A stretch of 39,912 nt of DNA from Ignavibacteriaceae bacterium (GTDB lineage Bacteria > Bacteroidota > Ignavibacteria > Ignavibacteriales > Ignavibacteriaceae): assembly GCA_014860115.1 (NCBI GenBank), contig JACZKK010000196.1, positions 1 through 39,912 of the forward strand, written 5' to 3'. The notes under the pieces are model-generated. The model saw only the letters and a program-made list of their open reading frames with translations, had not been told where the DNA came from and searched no databases. Positions 1-8,684 of the stretch are shown one piece after another (positions within the stretch are counted from its first letter, which is position 1; every line of letters starts with the position of its first letter). The position numbers and the translations under genes were made by a program.

Positions 1-446
1 TACTTAAACCCGGTTTAGTTGAAGAGGCAGCTAAAATTTTTGGAAGTCAGAGTATTGTGGTTTCTATAGATGCAAAGAAAAGTTTATTTGGTAAGTATGG
101 ATGCTGGATAAAAGATGGAAATGAAAATACTAAAATTGATCCCATCGAATTTGCAAAAAAAGCAGAGGAGATGGGAGCAGGTGAACTTATAATTAATTCA
201 ATTGATCTTGACGGTATGATGACAGGTTATGATATTGAGCTGATAAAAAGCATATCTGATTCTGTCTCTGTTCCTGTTGTAGCGTGTGGAGGAGCCGGAA
301 ATTTAGAACATTTAGAAGAAGCTTATTTCGAAGGAAATGCTCATGCACTTGCCGCGGGAAGTATGTTTGTTTTCCACGGACCAAGAAGGGCAGTATTAAT
401 TAATTATCCATCAAAAAGCGAACTCAAACAATTATTTAATAAATGA
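1..446 (+). CDS. HisF-like ammonia-channel subunit for sugar amidation (5' partial)
   Basis: The reading frame is open from base 3 with no start in the window, so the gene is cut by the left edge; an internal GTG at 57 is not its real start. The translation begins LKPGLVEEAAKIFG and is the C-terminal half of a HisF-type (beta/alpha)8 barrel, with SIDAKKS, INSIDLDGMMTGYD, VVACGGAGN and ALAAGSMFVFHG matching the conserved phosphate-binding and catalytic strands. True HisF belongs to histidine synthesis, but the next gene is an N-acetyl sugar amidotransferase. The WbuZ/HisF2 family, which works with a HisH-like glutaminase to deliver ammonia to such enzymes (for example with WbpG in Pseudomonas), therefore fits better. 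Its stop overlaps the next start (ATGA at 443-446), so the two are translationally coupled. A HisH partner would lie just left of the window (inference). Confidence 0.88.
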   Translation, partial: LKPGLVEEAAKIFGSQSIVVSIDAKKSLFGKYGCWIKDGNENTKIDPIEFAKKAEEMGAGELIINSIDLDGMMTGYDIELIKSISDSVSVPVVACGGAGNLEHLEEAYFEGNAHALAAGSMFVFHGPRRAVLINYPSKSELKQLFNK

Positions 447-1621
447 ATAAATCCAAAAATGAATACAGGATCTGTACGCGGGGTATCTGGGATACAACTG
501 TTCCGGGAATTACATTCGATGAAAATGGTGTTTCTAATTACGCAGAAATGTTTGATAAGCTTGTTAAATATCATCCCGAGGGAATGGAAGGAAATACTTA
601 TTGGGAAAATATTGTAGACCGTATGCGGGAAAAAGGGAAGGGAAAGAAGTATGACTGTATTATAGGAGTAAGCGGCGGAACAGACAGTTCATATTTATTG
701 CATATTGCAAAGAAGACTTACGGTTTGCGACCCCTGGCAGTAAACCTTGATAACGGCTGGAGTTCTGAAATAGCAGTTCAAAACATTAAAAAGGTAACCA
801 AGGCATTGGATATAGATCTTGAAACATATGTGATTGATTATGAAGAAGTGAAAGCAGTTTTACGTGCTTATATGAAAGCAGGATTGCCCTGGATTGATGG
901 TCCAACCGATAATTCTATAAAAGCTGTGTTATTTAAGATAGCAGACCGAGAAGGAATAAAATACGTTGTAAACGGCAGTGATTTCCGCTCTGAGGGCAAA
1001 CAGCCAAGTGAATGGACTTATACAGATTCAAAACAAATGTTGTATCTCTTAATAAAGTTCGAAGGAGTTCGACTAAAAACTTATCCATATCAGTCGCTGT
1101 TTGATATGATTAATTCAAGCATGGTAAAAAAAATTAAAGATTATCGTCCTTTTAATCATATCGAATATGAAAAGAAACCTGCGCAGGATTTTTTAACAAA
1201 TGAATATGGCTGGGAATATTACGGCGGACATCATCACGAAAATATTTTTACAAGATTTGCAATTGGTTACTGGATGCCAAAAAAGTTCGGCATAGATAAA
1301 AGGATAATTACCTTATCAGCACAGGTGCTGACCGGTCAAATCAGCAGAGAACATGCTTTAGAAATGATGAAGCATCCTCCTTATGATGAAGACTTGATGG
1401 AAAGAGACAAAGAATATATAACCAAAAAACTTGATTTCTCCAGAGAAGAATTTGATCGCATCTGGAGTGCGGAGAATAAACACTATTGGGATTATCCATC
1501 TTACATGCCGCTCTTTGAGAAGTATTTAAAGCTATCTACAACCTTTCTCAGAAAATTTTTCCCTACTCCCCCTACCATAATCTTCGAAAGACAGACCAGG
1601 AAGAATGAAAATTCTAATTGA
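443..1621 (+). CDS. N-acetyl sugar amidotransferase (WbpG/WbuX/PseA-like), copy 1
   Basis: A 392-residue ATP-dependent amidotransferase of the PP-loop family, expected to turn a carboxyl or similar group of a nucleotide-linked N-acetyl sugar into an amide or amidine, using ammonia from a HisF/HisH-like pair. The PP-loop is visible at about residues 75-83 (VSGGTDSSY), followed by LAVNLDNGW and NGSDFRSEG. The N-terminal segment corresponds to the zinc-ribbon of the family (CxxC...CxxC), but here it reads CTRG...SNYA, so three of the four cysteines are missing, whereas the paralogue at 2681 keeps all four. It starts inside the stop of the HisF-like gene and overlaps the next gene by 17 bases, so it lies in a tight operon. 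The cytoplasmic role in O-antigen or other surface glycan synthesis is inferred from family and context; the sugar substrate is unknown. Confidence 0.87.
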   Translation: MNKSKNEYRICTRGIWDTTVPGITFDENGVSNYAEMFDKLVKYHPEGMEGNTYWENIVDRMREKGKGKKYDCIIGVSGGTDSSYLLHIAKKTYGLRPLAVNLDNGWSSEIAVQNIKKVTKALDIDLETYVIDYEEVKAVLRAYMKAGLPWIDGPTDNSIKAVLFKIADREGIKYVVNGSDFRSEGKQPSEWTYTDSKQMLYLLIKFEGVRLKTYPYQSLFDMINSSMVKKIKDYRPFNHIEYEKKPAQDFLTNEYGWEYYGGHHHENIFTRFAIGYWMPKKFGIDKRIITLSAQVLTGQISREHALEMMKHPPYDEDLMERDKEYITKKLDFSREEFDRIWSAENKHYWDYPSYMPLFEKYLKLSTTFLRKFFPTPPTIIFERQTRKNENSN

Positions 1622-2678
1622 TATCGGGCATCCGGCTCATGTCCATTATTTCCGCAACTTCATAAAATTAATGGAAAAAAGGGGACATAATTTTCTGATT
1701 ACTGCACGTGAAAAGGAATTCACGCATTATTTATTACAAAAATACGGCATCGAATATGTTAGCAGAGGGAAAGGATCAAAAAGCACAATTGGAAAAATCT
1801 TTTATCTACTCAGAGGTGATTATGCTTTATTCAAAAACGGACTTAAGTTTAAACCTGATCTGCTGCTCAGCTTCGGGTCGTCCTATGCCGCTCATGCATC
1901 AAAATTAATGGGAGTGCCGCATATTGCTTTCGATGACACTGAACACGCAAAATTTGAGCATATAATGTACGTCCCATTCACAAAATGTATTATTACTCCG
2001 GATTCATTTAAAAAAAGTTTTGGAGATAAGCACGTAAGATTTTCCGGCACTATGGATATGGCATATCTGCATCCGGGATATTTTAAACCGGATATTCAGT
2101 ATCTAGATGAACTTCAGCTAAAAAATAAAACTTACTTTTTGTTAAGGTTTGTAAACTGGAGCGCTTCACATGATCTTGGACAATCAGGCTTTTCTGATAA
2201 AGGGAAAAGAGAGTTGATTAATTATCTATCACAAAAAGGCGAAGTAATTATTTCCTCAGAAGGAAATCTGCCGGATGAATTTAAGAAATATTTGTATAAA
2301 GGAGATCCTCATCAGATACATACTATTCTTCAATACGCACATTTATTCGTGAGTGAAAGCGGTTCAATGGCAACAGAGGCTGCTATACTCGGAACTCCTT
2401 CAGTGATGGTAAATTCAAGCGCAAAATACTTTGGTGTGTTTGAATATATAAGCAAATTCGGGAATCTTTTTTACTTTGATGATGAAACCCATGCAATTGA
2501 AAAAATTAATAGTCTCTTAAATACTGATAACTTAAAAGAAAACTCTGCAATCAATGCTCAGAAATGTATCAGTCAAAGCATAAATCTTACTGCATTTATG
2601 GTTTGGTTTGCAGAAAACTATTCTCAAAGTTTTGATATGATGAAGAATAACTCGAATTACCAATTTAACTTTAAATAG
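1605..2678 (+). CDS. DUF354 family glycosyltransferase-like protein
   Basis: A 357-residue protein starting MKILIDIGHPAHVHYFRNF, the typical N-terminus of DUF354 proteins, which adopt a GT-B-like two-Rossmann fold related to UDP-GlcNAc 2-epimerases and glycosyltransferases. Supporting motifs are the glycine/serine segment LLLSFGSSYAAHASKLMG (about residues 86-103), a central AFDDTEHAKFE and a C-terminal VSESGSMATEAAILGTP, which resembles the nucleotide-sugar-binding region of GT-B enzymes. It overlaps the previous amidotransferase by 17 bases and ends 2 bases before the next one, so it clearly belongs to the same surface-sugar operon. Whether it transfers a sugar or epimerises one cannot be told from the sequence. 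Confidence 0.85.
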   Translation: MKILIDIGHPAHVHYFRNFIKLMEKRGHNFLITAREKEFTHYLLQKYGIEYVSRGKGSKSTIGKIFYLLRGDYALFKNGLKFKPDLLLSFGSSYAAHASKLMGVPHIAFDDTEHAKFEHIMYVPFTKCIITPDSFKKSFGDKHVRFSGTMDMAYLHPGYFKPDIQYLDELQLKNKTYFLLRFVNWSASHDLGQSGFSDKGKRELINYLSQKGEVIISSEGNLPDEFKKYLYKGDPHQIHTILQYAHLFVSESGSMATEAAILGTPSVMVNSSAKYFGVFEYISKFGNLFYFDDETHAIEKINSLLNTDNLKENSAINAQKCISQSINLTAFMVWFAENYSQSFDMMKNNSNYQFNFK

Positions 2679-2680
2679 AT

Positions 2681-3844
2681 ATGCAAATACTTCCCTATCA
2701 ATACAAAGCAAATAAAGTCTGTTCCCGCTGCGTTATGGATGATACCGTTAAAGGAATCACCTTTGATGAAAAGGGCGAATGTACTTTTTGTAAAATTCAT
2801 GATGAATTGGAAAAAAAGTTTCCGTTAAATAATGAAGCCCCTCAAAGACTTCAGTCTTTAGTTGAAAAAATAAAACAGGATGGCAGAGGTAAAAAATACG
2901 ATTGTATACTTGGAGTTAGCGGAGGCAGAGACAGCACTTATACCTTATATAATGCAGTTAAACTTGGCTTGAGACCTTTGGCTGTTCATTTCGATAATGG
3001 ATGGAATTCGGAAATTGCCGTTCAAAACATAAAAAACGCTACGAAGATACTCGGAGTTGATCTTCATACACATGTAGCTGATTGGGAAGAATTTAAAGAC
3101 TTGCAGCGCTCATTCCTTTTCGCTTCTGTGCCTGATGCAGAAGTTCCAACTGACTGGGTTATTTTTTCTGTACTATTTGATGAAGCAGCACGGTATAATG
3201 TGAAATATATTGTTCATGGACATTCATTCCGAACTGAGGGAACTACTCCAATCACCTGGACATATATGGATGGAAAATATATTCAGGATGTTCAGAGGAG
3301 ATTTGGCAAACTTAAGTTAAAAAGTTTCCCGAATATGTCGATGATCAGGTATGCATATTATTCTCTCATAAAGAAAATTCAACAGCTAAGAATTCTTTAT
3401 TACATACCTTACAATGAAAAAGAGGTTTTCAGAATAATAGATAATGAACTGGGCTGGAAGAATTACGGAGATAAGCATCACGAGTCAAAATACACTGCGT
3501 TTTTCCAGGCTTATATTCTGACAAGAAAATTCAATATTGATAAACGTAAATTGCATTACTCTGCAAAGGTGAGGAACGGTCAGCTTACAAGAGAGGAAGC
3601 GCTTGAAGTAATAAAGAAAGATCCTTACTCCGGCGGAATGGATTCATTGGATTACTGCTTGAAGAAACTCGATCTTTCATACGAAGATTTTGATAAAATT
3701 ATGAATGATAAGCCTAAATCATTCAAGGATTACAAGTCATACTATTCACTTGTCAGAGCGTTGAAAAAACCAATTTCCTGGGGTAACAAGGTTGGAATTG
3801 TTCCGGATACTGTGTATAAAAAATATTTTAGTTTCGACCGATAG
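2681..3844 (+). CDS. N-acetyl sugar amidotransferase (WbpG/WbuX/PseA-like), copy 2
   Basis: A 387-residue paralogue of the protein at 443-1621, with the same PP-loop (VSGGRDSTY, about residues 75-83) and the shared segments LAVHFDNGWNSEIAVQNIK and VHGHSFRTEG. Unlike copy 1, the N-terminal zinc-ribbon is complete: C14xxC17 and C34xxC37 (CSRC, CTFC). The two copies flank the DUF354 gene and probably act on related sugars or on two positions of one sugar (inference). It begins 2 bases after the DUF354 stop, so it is co-transcribed. No glutaminase domain is present, so ammonia must come from a partner such as the HisF-like gene upstream. It is the last gene of the tight operon, with about 190 non-coding bases following. 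Confidence 0.87.
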   Translation: MQILPYQYKANKVCSRCVMDDTVKGITFDEKGECTFCKIHDELEKKFPLNNEAPQRLQSLVEKIKQDGRGKKYDCILGVSGGRDSTYTLYNAVKLGLRPLAVHFDNGWNSEIAVQNIKNATKILGVDLHTHVADWEEFKDLQRSFLFASVPDAEVPTDWVIFSVLFDEAARYNVKYIVHGHSFRTEGTTPITWTYMDGKYIQDVQRRFGKLKLKSFPNMSMIRYAYYSLIKKIQQLRILYYIPYNEKEVFRIIDNELGWKNYGDKHHESKYTAFFQAYILTRKFNIDKRKLHYSAKVRNGQLTREEALEVIKKDPYSGGMDSLDYCLKKLDLSYEDFDKIMNDKPKSFKDYKSYYSLVRALKKPISWGNKVGIVPDTVYKKYFSFDR

Positions 3845-4035
3845 AATTAGAGAAAAGAACTATGTAGTATCCGGATGTGAAATCAGTATAATTTTCTGTT
3901 AACCTAAGCATCATTTTTTTATTTTTTTTACATCGAATTCTTTAAACACTCAACAGGAAAATATTTTAGGCTTAAATTACCTGGCTTCTGATATTAGCAA
4001 AATAGTAATAATGTTCCAGGAAACTACAAGAAAGC

Positions 4036-4443
4036 TTGCTAAAATTATTAGAAAAATATCGTGTATATCTGGTTTATGTACCTCTAATCCTTTATGGAAT
4101 TATTTTATTTATACTCACCATATTACCAGGAGATGGTGCAGTAAAATCAAATTCACCTGATAAGTTTTATCACTTTGCTGCCTACGGCCTGTTTAGTTTT
4201 ATACTCTATTTTACGCTATTCTTTCAAAATAAAATATTACTATTAAAAAAATACACTGCAGCCTTTACCATACTTTTTGCTTCATTATTCGGAGTATTAA
4301 ATGAATTCAATCAGATATTTATTCCGGGTCGTAGTGCAAACATCTATGATGTAATAGCAAATTTTATAGGTTCTTTGGTAACAGTTCTGATTATAAAATT
4401 TAGCCTTAAAATATTAAAAAGGTGGAATGAATTACAGAATTGA
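4036..4443 (+). CDS. VanZ-like membrane protein
   Basis: A 135-residue integral membrane protein with about four hydrophobic segments: residues 11-30, 45-63, 70-85 and 105-125. Conserved VanZ-family positions are visible: DKFYHFAAYGLFSF after the first helix, and ASLFGVLNEFNQIFIPGRS-NIYDVIANFIG, holding the E...Q...PGR...D...N..G pattern. VanZ itself gives low-level teicoplanin resistance, but most small homologues have no known function. The start is a TTG at 4036, because the nearby ATG at 4011 is out of frame; the ribosome binding site is weak. It stands apart from the sugar operon by about 190 bases and may have its own promoter. Confidence 0.8.
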   Translation: MLKLLEKYRVYLVYVPLILYGIILFILTILPGDGAVKSNSPDKFYHFAAYGLFSFILYFTLFFQNKILLLKKYTAAFTILFASLFGVLNEFNQIFIPGRSANIYDVIANFIGSLVTVLIIKFSLKILKRWNELQN

Positions 4444-4710
4444 TTTTACAAACATGTTGTTCCTTCGGACCTCGTTTTTATAACAAGTTTTTTCTAGTGA
4501 CAATGCTTGACTAATAATTATCATTAATCATTCTTTTCTCTTTTATTATGCGCCTGCCAAGCTTTACTGGCCTGGTGTGTTTATGATTATTATAAAAATC
4601 GTATTTCTTTGTGATGGAAACTATCCGTCTCATAACGATGAGTGCTCACCAGGTAGTAATGTAATAAAGCAGTACTCCCAAATACTATGTTTACCTCACT
4701 ATGTACACAA
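4444..4710. other. non-coding gap with imperfect inverted repeat
   Basis: No gene is seen here. An imperfect inverted repeat has arms near 4561-4577 and 4647-4670 (CCTGGTG pairing with CACCAGG, plus GCTTT with AAAGC), and could form a long stem or be a decayed mobile element. It lies between the convergent VanZ-like gene and the dead T9SS gene. Confidence 0.4.
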
Positions 4711-5602
4711 CTACTGCAGAAGAACCATCTTCTTTGTTTCAACATAATCTGCTGTTCGCAACTGATAGATATAAATTCCCGATGCCAGACCTTGCCTACC
4801 GACAGGCAGGCAGATTCCGGACTCGTTCTTTTGGAACTTCGCCGGAATGACTATATGGTTGTCATTCCTTTGAGCGAAGCGAATAAGGAATCAGCGTAGA
4901 TTCCGGTTCCGTCTACACTTCGTTTCGACGGGACAAGCAAGCCGGAATAACTGTCCGCGCTGAATTCAACTTCATAATTACCTGCTTCTCTATCTTCATT
5001 GACTAATGTTGATACTTCGTTATCGAGGATATCGTACACCACCAAAGATACATAGGAGAAACTGGATACTTGATACTGGATTCTGGTGGAGGGATTGAAC
5101 GGATTTTAGTAATTCTGATAAAGTTGAAACGATTCCGGAATATCTAATTCTATACTGCTGGGAACCTGCTCTTTATAGATCAATGTTAACTTTAATTTAT
5201 TAAATGCTGCAGGATCCTGAACCAAATAACTGCCAGCACCAAAAATTATAGTATCTATGAATGTTCCAGCCACTATATCCTGAAGCCTTCCCATAATCAG
5301 GGTGGAATCATATAAACCGAAATCATAATTAATTGTTATGATTTCACCTGAACCAACCTGAAACTGCAATTGATGTATTCTTTCAAATCCTCCCGATAAT
5401 GTCCCCTCCCTGTAATCAATAATCGTTGAAGTAGTCAAATCAGGTAGATTAAATCTTGCATCGAAAACACCGAAGGCGGCAGAGGTGGTATTTCATATTC
5501 TCCAAGCCAGGGGTCGAGTCCATCCGATGCACTTAAATCTATACCTGCTATTAAAAGCTGTGTACCTCCTGCGCCATCGGTTATGGTGAAATAAATATAT
5601 AT
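4711..5602 (-). pseudogene. broken C-terminal part of a T9SS-secreted protein
   Basis: Reading the minus strand in shifting frames gives a recognisable protein tail. ITDGAGGTQLLIAGIDLSAS and LDPWLGEYEIPPLPP (5481-5590, frame of the propeller gene) are followed by a frameshift near 5473. FGVFDARFNLPDL and IPESFQLYQNY come next (down to 5109), then an in-frame TAA at 5106-5108 where the Pro codon of NYPNPFNP should be. NPFNPSTRIQYQV and VVYDILDNEVSTLVNE follow. A repeat insertion (about 4793-4952) carries stops and a frame change, and the end reads LASGIYIYQLRTADYVETKKMVLLQ and a stop at 4711-4713. This is a complete T9SS type A domain destroyed by a nonsense codon, a frameshift and an insertion. 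It may once have been the tail of the propeller gene at 5624-7000, from which it is separated only by in-frame TAG (5603-5605) and TAA (5624-5626). Confidence 0.82.
4793..4952. repeat. dispersed palindromic repeat inserted in T9SS-tail fossil
   Basis: Contains GCCTACCGACAGGCAGGC, ATTCCGGACTCG, CTTCGCCGGAATGAC and CGAAGCGAATAAGGAATC modules. The same modules recur at 14365-14410, 14622-14830, 19111-19137, 20230-20265 and 23386-23532. It splits the sorting domain of the pseudogene just after the 'EFSAD' strand. Confidence 0.75.
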
Positions 5603-5623
5603 CTACAAGTGCCTGATCTGATA

Positions 5624-7000
5624 TTACCGTGCTGAATTTATATAATTTAATTCATTTAAATGAAGCGTTCCGTTCTGGTTTACTTTAACCCAATAACCTT
5701 TCCCTATTTTAAGAGTGTCTGCTATCTGGTAAACGTTATTATATTCAAAGAAACTGGATGTTATAATGTTAGGTGGTGTACTAGAAATATTGTTCACACC
5801 CAAATTATAATGAAAAGGACCAACCAAGTTCCAGCCTTCGTTAACAGAAATTTCATTATTATTTACAAAAATTCCTGTTACTAATGCATTTTGATCACCA
5901 TTAAATTTAGCCCAGTAAGCTTTTCCATTTACCAGTGTATCTACCTGGTTATAAACATTATTGTATAAAAAAAAAGGCGATATTGCTGTGGGGAAAAGAG
6001 TTGAACCAGTCATATCAGTTGCTAATAGCGGAACAGAAAGCATATTCCAACCGTCTTTGATTGAGATTGATATTGAAGAACCGGAGGCAGAGTACCTGAT
6101 CATCCCACCATTAACACCAACTGCCCAGCCATGGTATGGATCAGTAAAAAAAATATCATAAAGAGTTGTAAGAATATTACTAGTTTCATTATTCCAGGTG
6201 ATACCAGCATCAGTCGTTCGTAATACGGTTCCATAACTACCCGCAGTCCAGCCGTTATAATTATCTACAAAAAATATTGATTCAAGCTCAAAATTATAAT
6301 TACTATTCTGGTTAAGCCAGGTGTTTCCACCATTTGTGGTGTGGAGGATCAATCCCTGCTGACCAGAAATCCAGCCATCAAGTTCATTCATAAAAGAAAC
6401 TTTATAAGGACATTTATCAACGTATTGGGCCTGTGTTTGCCAATTAACCCCGCCATTAGTAGTATGAATTATGTATCGAAAAAGACTGCTATTAGTTCCA
6501 CCAACTGCCCAACCATTAAGTCCATCTATAAAAGTAATGTCAAACAATACCTGAAATGGTATAAATTGTTCGGTCCAATTCACACCTCCATTAGTTGTGT
6601 GTATAATTCTGCCACCAACTGCCCAGCCGATATTTGAATTTACAAAGTGCACATCCCAAAGCTGAAAATTTGTTACTCCTGATTGACTATTCCAATTCAT
6701 TCCTCCATTTGAAGTATGAAGTATTACTCCAAAATCTCCAACTACCCAGCCAGTATTATTATCAATAAAAAAAACTGAATATAAAGGGCTACTGATTCCG
6801 CTTGTCTGGAATTGCCAGGTTAAACCTCCATCCGTAGTATGGATAATTGTTCCATTTTCACCAACCACCCAGCCATTATTGGTATCGCTAAAACATACCG
6901 ACCAAAGGTCGTTTTGCGTAGGCGAGCTTAATGCCTGCCACTGAGCATTAACCAATCCAGTAAATGATAATAAAATGATAAGGGCTGATATAATTTTCAA
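5624..7000 (-). CDS. Ycf48-like beta-propeller secreted protein, probably truncated
   Basis: A 458-residue protein with a signal peptide (about residues 1-19, ending VNAQ). About six repeats of a Ycf48/BNR-like propeller blade cover residues 25-300; each has the pattern W-x-V-x-F-x-D-x-x-N-G-W-x-V-G followed by HTT-GG-x-W. Two copies of a C-terminal module follow, starting DGWNMLSVPLL and EGWNLVGPFHY and each ending G-K-x-Y-W-x-K. The protein stops right after this module (NYINSAR) with no sorting domain, whereas related proteins normally continue into a linker and a T9SS tail. Such a tail lies dead just downstream (4711-5602), with its first part in the same frame beyond two stops. The protein is probably exported to the periplasm but no longer anchored at the surface, or the whole locus is a pseudogene. 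Substrate or partner is unknown. Confidence 0.75.
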   Translation of the reverse strand: MKIISALIILLSFTGLVNAQWQALSSPTQNDLWSVCFSDTNNGWVVGENGTIIHTTDGGLTWQFQTSGISSPLYSVFFIDNNTGWVVGDFGVILHTSNGGMNWNSQSGVTNFQLWDVHFVNSNIGWAVGGRIIHTTNGGVNWTEQFIPFQVLFDITFIDGLNGWAVGGTNSSLFRYIIHTTNGGVNWQTQAQYVDKCPYKVSFMNELDGWISGQQGLILHTTNGGNTWLNQNSNYNFELESIFFVDNYNGWTAGSYGTVLRTTDAGITWNNETSNILTTLYDIFFTDPYHGWAVGVNGGMIRYSASGSSISISIKDGWNMLSVPLLATDMTGSTLFPTAISPFFLYNNVYNQVDTLVNGKAYWAKFNGDQNALVTGIFVNNNEISVNEGWNLVGPFHYNLGVNNISSTPPNIITSSFFEYNNVYQIADTLKIGKGYWVKVNQNGTLHLNELNYINSAR

Positions 7001-7517
7001 ACCTACCTCTTTTAATTTGATGTATTCAATTTATTAATACTTCTACTCTATCAATAGTATACTAATATAAAATTTATAATCTTAATTTAATAGGAAGAAA
7101 AGATTTTATGGATACAATATAATACAAAATCAGCATTATGAGGTGCGAGTAGAACAACCAGGAATACTAAATATCTTTAGCCACGGTATGAATTGGTTGT
7201 GTGAATATTGAATAACTAAATAGTTATTTAATTATATATTGAACCTCTACAGGATTCAGGTATATTGGGATACTTTGTTTCTATAAATATTATGGCAAAG
7301 CCATCACTTTGTGAAATTCCTACGGAGTTTATTTCATAATCTGTTTTCGCTCCAGAGGAGTGATATGTTTATAGAAAATGAAAACCAAACAAATCCGGAA
7401 CTTCGTAGGAGTTCCATATTAAATGTTAATTAAATGAAATTCGAATAATCAAATTTCTAAATATTTATAAAACAAAATTTAATTTTAACACAGTCTCTGA
7501 ATCCGTGGGCTAAATGT
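7001..7517. repeat. intergenic region with dispersed repeats
   Basis: No gene is visible. Around 7265-7430 there are short imperfect inverted modules: TCCTACGGAGTT, CCAGAGGAGTGATATGTTTA and GGAACTTCGTAGGAGTTCC. These are of the kind scattered through Bacteroidetes-type genomes. The stretch 7001-7250 is very AT-rich and probably holds the promoter of the propeller gene, but no convincing -35/-10 pair could be chosen. Confidence 0.5.
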
Positions 7518-8207
7518 TTACTTTACTATTAAAAAATCCGAAACCAAAGATTTGACTGACGCGGCAATTTCCCTGTTTATTTTTACTAACGAAAACCTAA
7601 CAGGTGTTACATATTTAAGAAATCTTGTTTTGCTCCATAGTAAAATATATTTTTCATATTTCGCGGTTTGTGAAGCTTTTGCTGATCCCAGGTTTTTATA
7701 AAGACTGAGAGATGATTGTATAGTCGGTGATTTGATATACTCCCCTATCTGCTGAATGAAATTTGTTACAGCTTCATCCTCAATACCCAATTCACGTAAT
7801 AAAGAATTATTTTTTTTTGATAAATTAATATTTGAATTTTTTACCAATTCTATATTGAGAAACTCAAGGATTAACGAACAGTTGCTCTTTCTGACTCTAC
7901 CTTTCAGCATATTGAATGGAAATGTATGATGGAAAAATGATGGCAAGAACAATTGATCAGATAAACAATGAACTAAATAGCCCATCAAAAAATCTTTCAG
8001 AAGTGGGTATTTATTTATATAATGAAGGATTTTTTCTGTTGAGAAATGTGTTTGCCGTTTAGACAAATTTTCAGCAACGAACCTAATATCCGGAGCTACT
8101 GCACCCCAGTAATATTCATTTACGTTCTCAGGTTTGATGAAAGCTTCAAGATACTTCGCTACAACGATATGAGAATAAGGTCCAATTATTTCACCTGCTT
8201 TGTTTTG
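7518..8207 (-). pseudogene. zinc-dependent phospholipase C/nuclease-like protein without a visible start
   Basis: The open frame runs from an in-frame TAG at 8208-8210 to the stop at 7518, about 229 codons. The N-terminal part reads GPYSHIVVAKYLEAF, YYWGAVAPDIRFVAEN, THFSTEKILHY and FLMGYLVHCLSDQLFLPS. The spaced H, PDI, TH and GxxxHxxxD pattern matches metal-binding residues of the zinc phospholipase C / S1-P1 nuclease-like fold. The first usable start (TTG at 8066) would remove the first metal ligands, and no ATG or GTG precedes it in frame after the TAG. The 5' end therefore seems lost, or begins after an unseen frameshift. No signal peptide is visible. The rest (about 60-229) has no recognised motif. 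I treat it as a 5'-truncated gene; a non-canonical start is the alternative. Confidence 0.55.
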
Positions 8208-8336
8208 CTACTAAATTTATTTTGAAAGCTTGACTTATACTAAATGATTTACTCTAGTTTACCGCCAGTTGGTGTAATCCGTTATCCGAAGTATTTCTTC
8301 GGAGAAACGGTCATAAATATTGATCTTTCATCACTA

Positions 8337-8454
8337 GAGGTTGTCTCATAACTCAAATTTTTGTGGTAGTCGCAAGCTTCAGCTTGCGAAAATTTAATAA
8401 GTACGCAACTTAAAAGTTGCGGCTACCGGATTTTTGGACTTATAAAACAACCTC
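8337..8454. mobile_element. MITE-like element with terminal inverted repeats
   Basis: A 118-base element bounded by GAGGTTGT and ACAACCTC. The imperfect inverted ends extend about 32 bases each, to GGTAG/CTACC. Inside are two smaller hairpins (CGCAAGCTTCAGCTTGCG and CGCAACTTAAAAGTTGCG). It has no coding capacity. A related copy with an inner insertion lies at 18529-18645, and a third element with GAGGCTGTCT ends lies at 10777-10930. Confidence 0.7.
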
Positions 8455-8553
8455 CAGTAAAAGACCTAAACCTTAATGTTAACTGTTTTTCCTGTGCGCC
8501 TTTGGCGTAACAGTTTTTTTTCTCTAGCGGTTAACTTGAGTGCTTAACTCACC

Positions 8554-8684
8554 TTACGCAAAATCAAACAGTAAAAAGATGACATCTTTATTTTTCAATA
8601 GAAATCAAATAAAACAATATTTATATCAAAGAGACAGATTATTTATTTTGTTTAGAAAAGATGTCATCTTTCAATACTGCGTAA
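8554..8684. repeat. palindromic intergenic element (AAAGATGACATCTTT pair)
   Basis: A 131-base nested inverted repeat with outer arms TTACGCA (8554-8560) and TGCGTAA (8678-8684), then CAGTA/TACTG. The inner arms AAAGATGACATCTTT (8575-8589) and AAAGATGTCATCTTT (8657-8671) are exact reverse complements. The loop is AT-rich with no ORF. It could be a non-autonomous mobile element or a long structured RNA. Confidence 0.65.

Noticed and set aside
1-446. True histidine-biosynthesis HisF
   Set aside because: No other histidine genes are present and the gene is coupled to a sugar amidotransferase, where HisF-like paralogues are known to supply ammonia.
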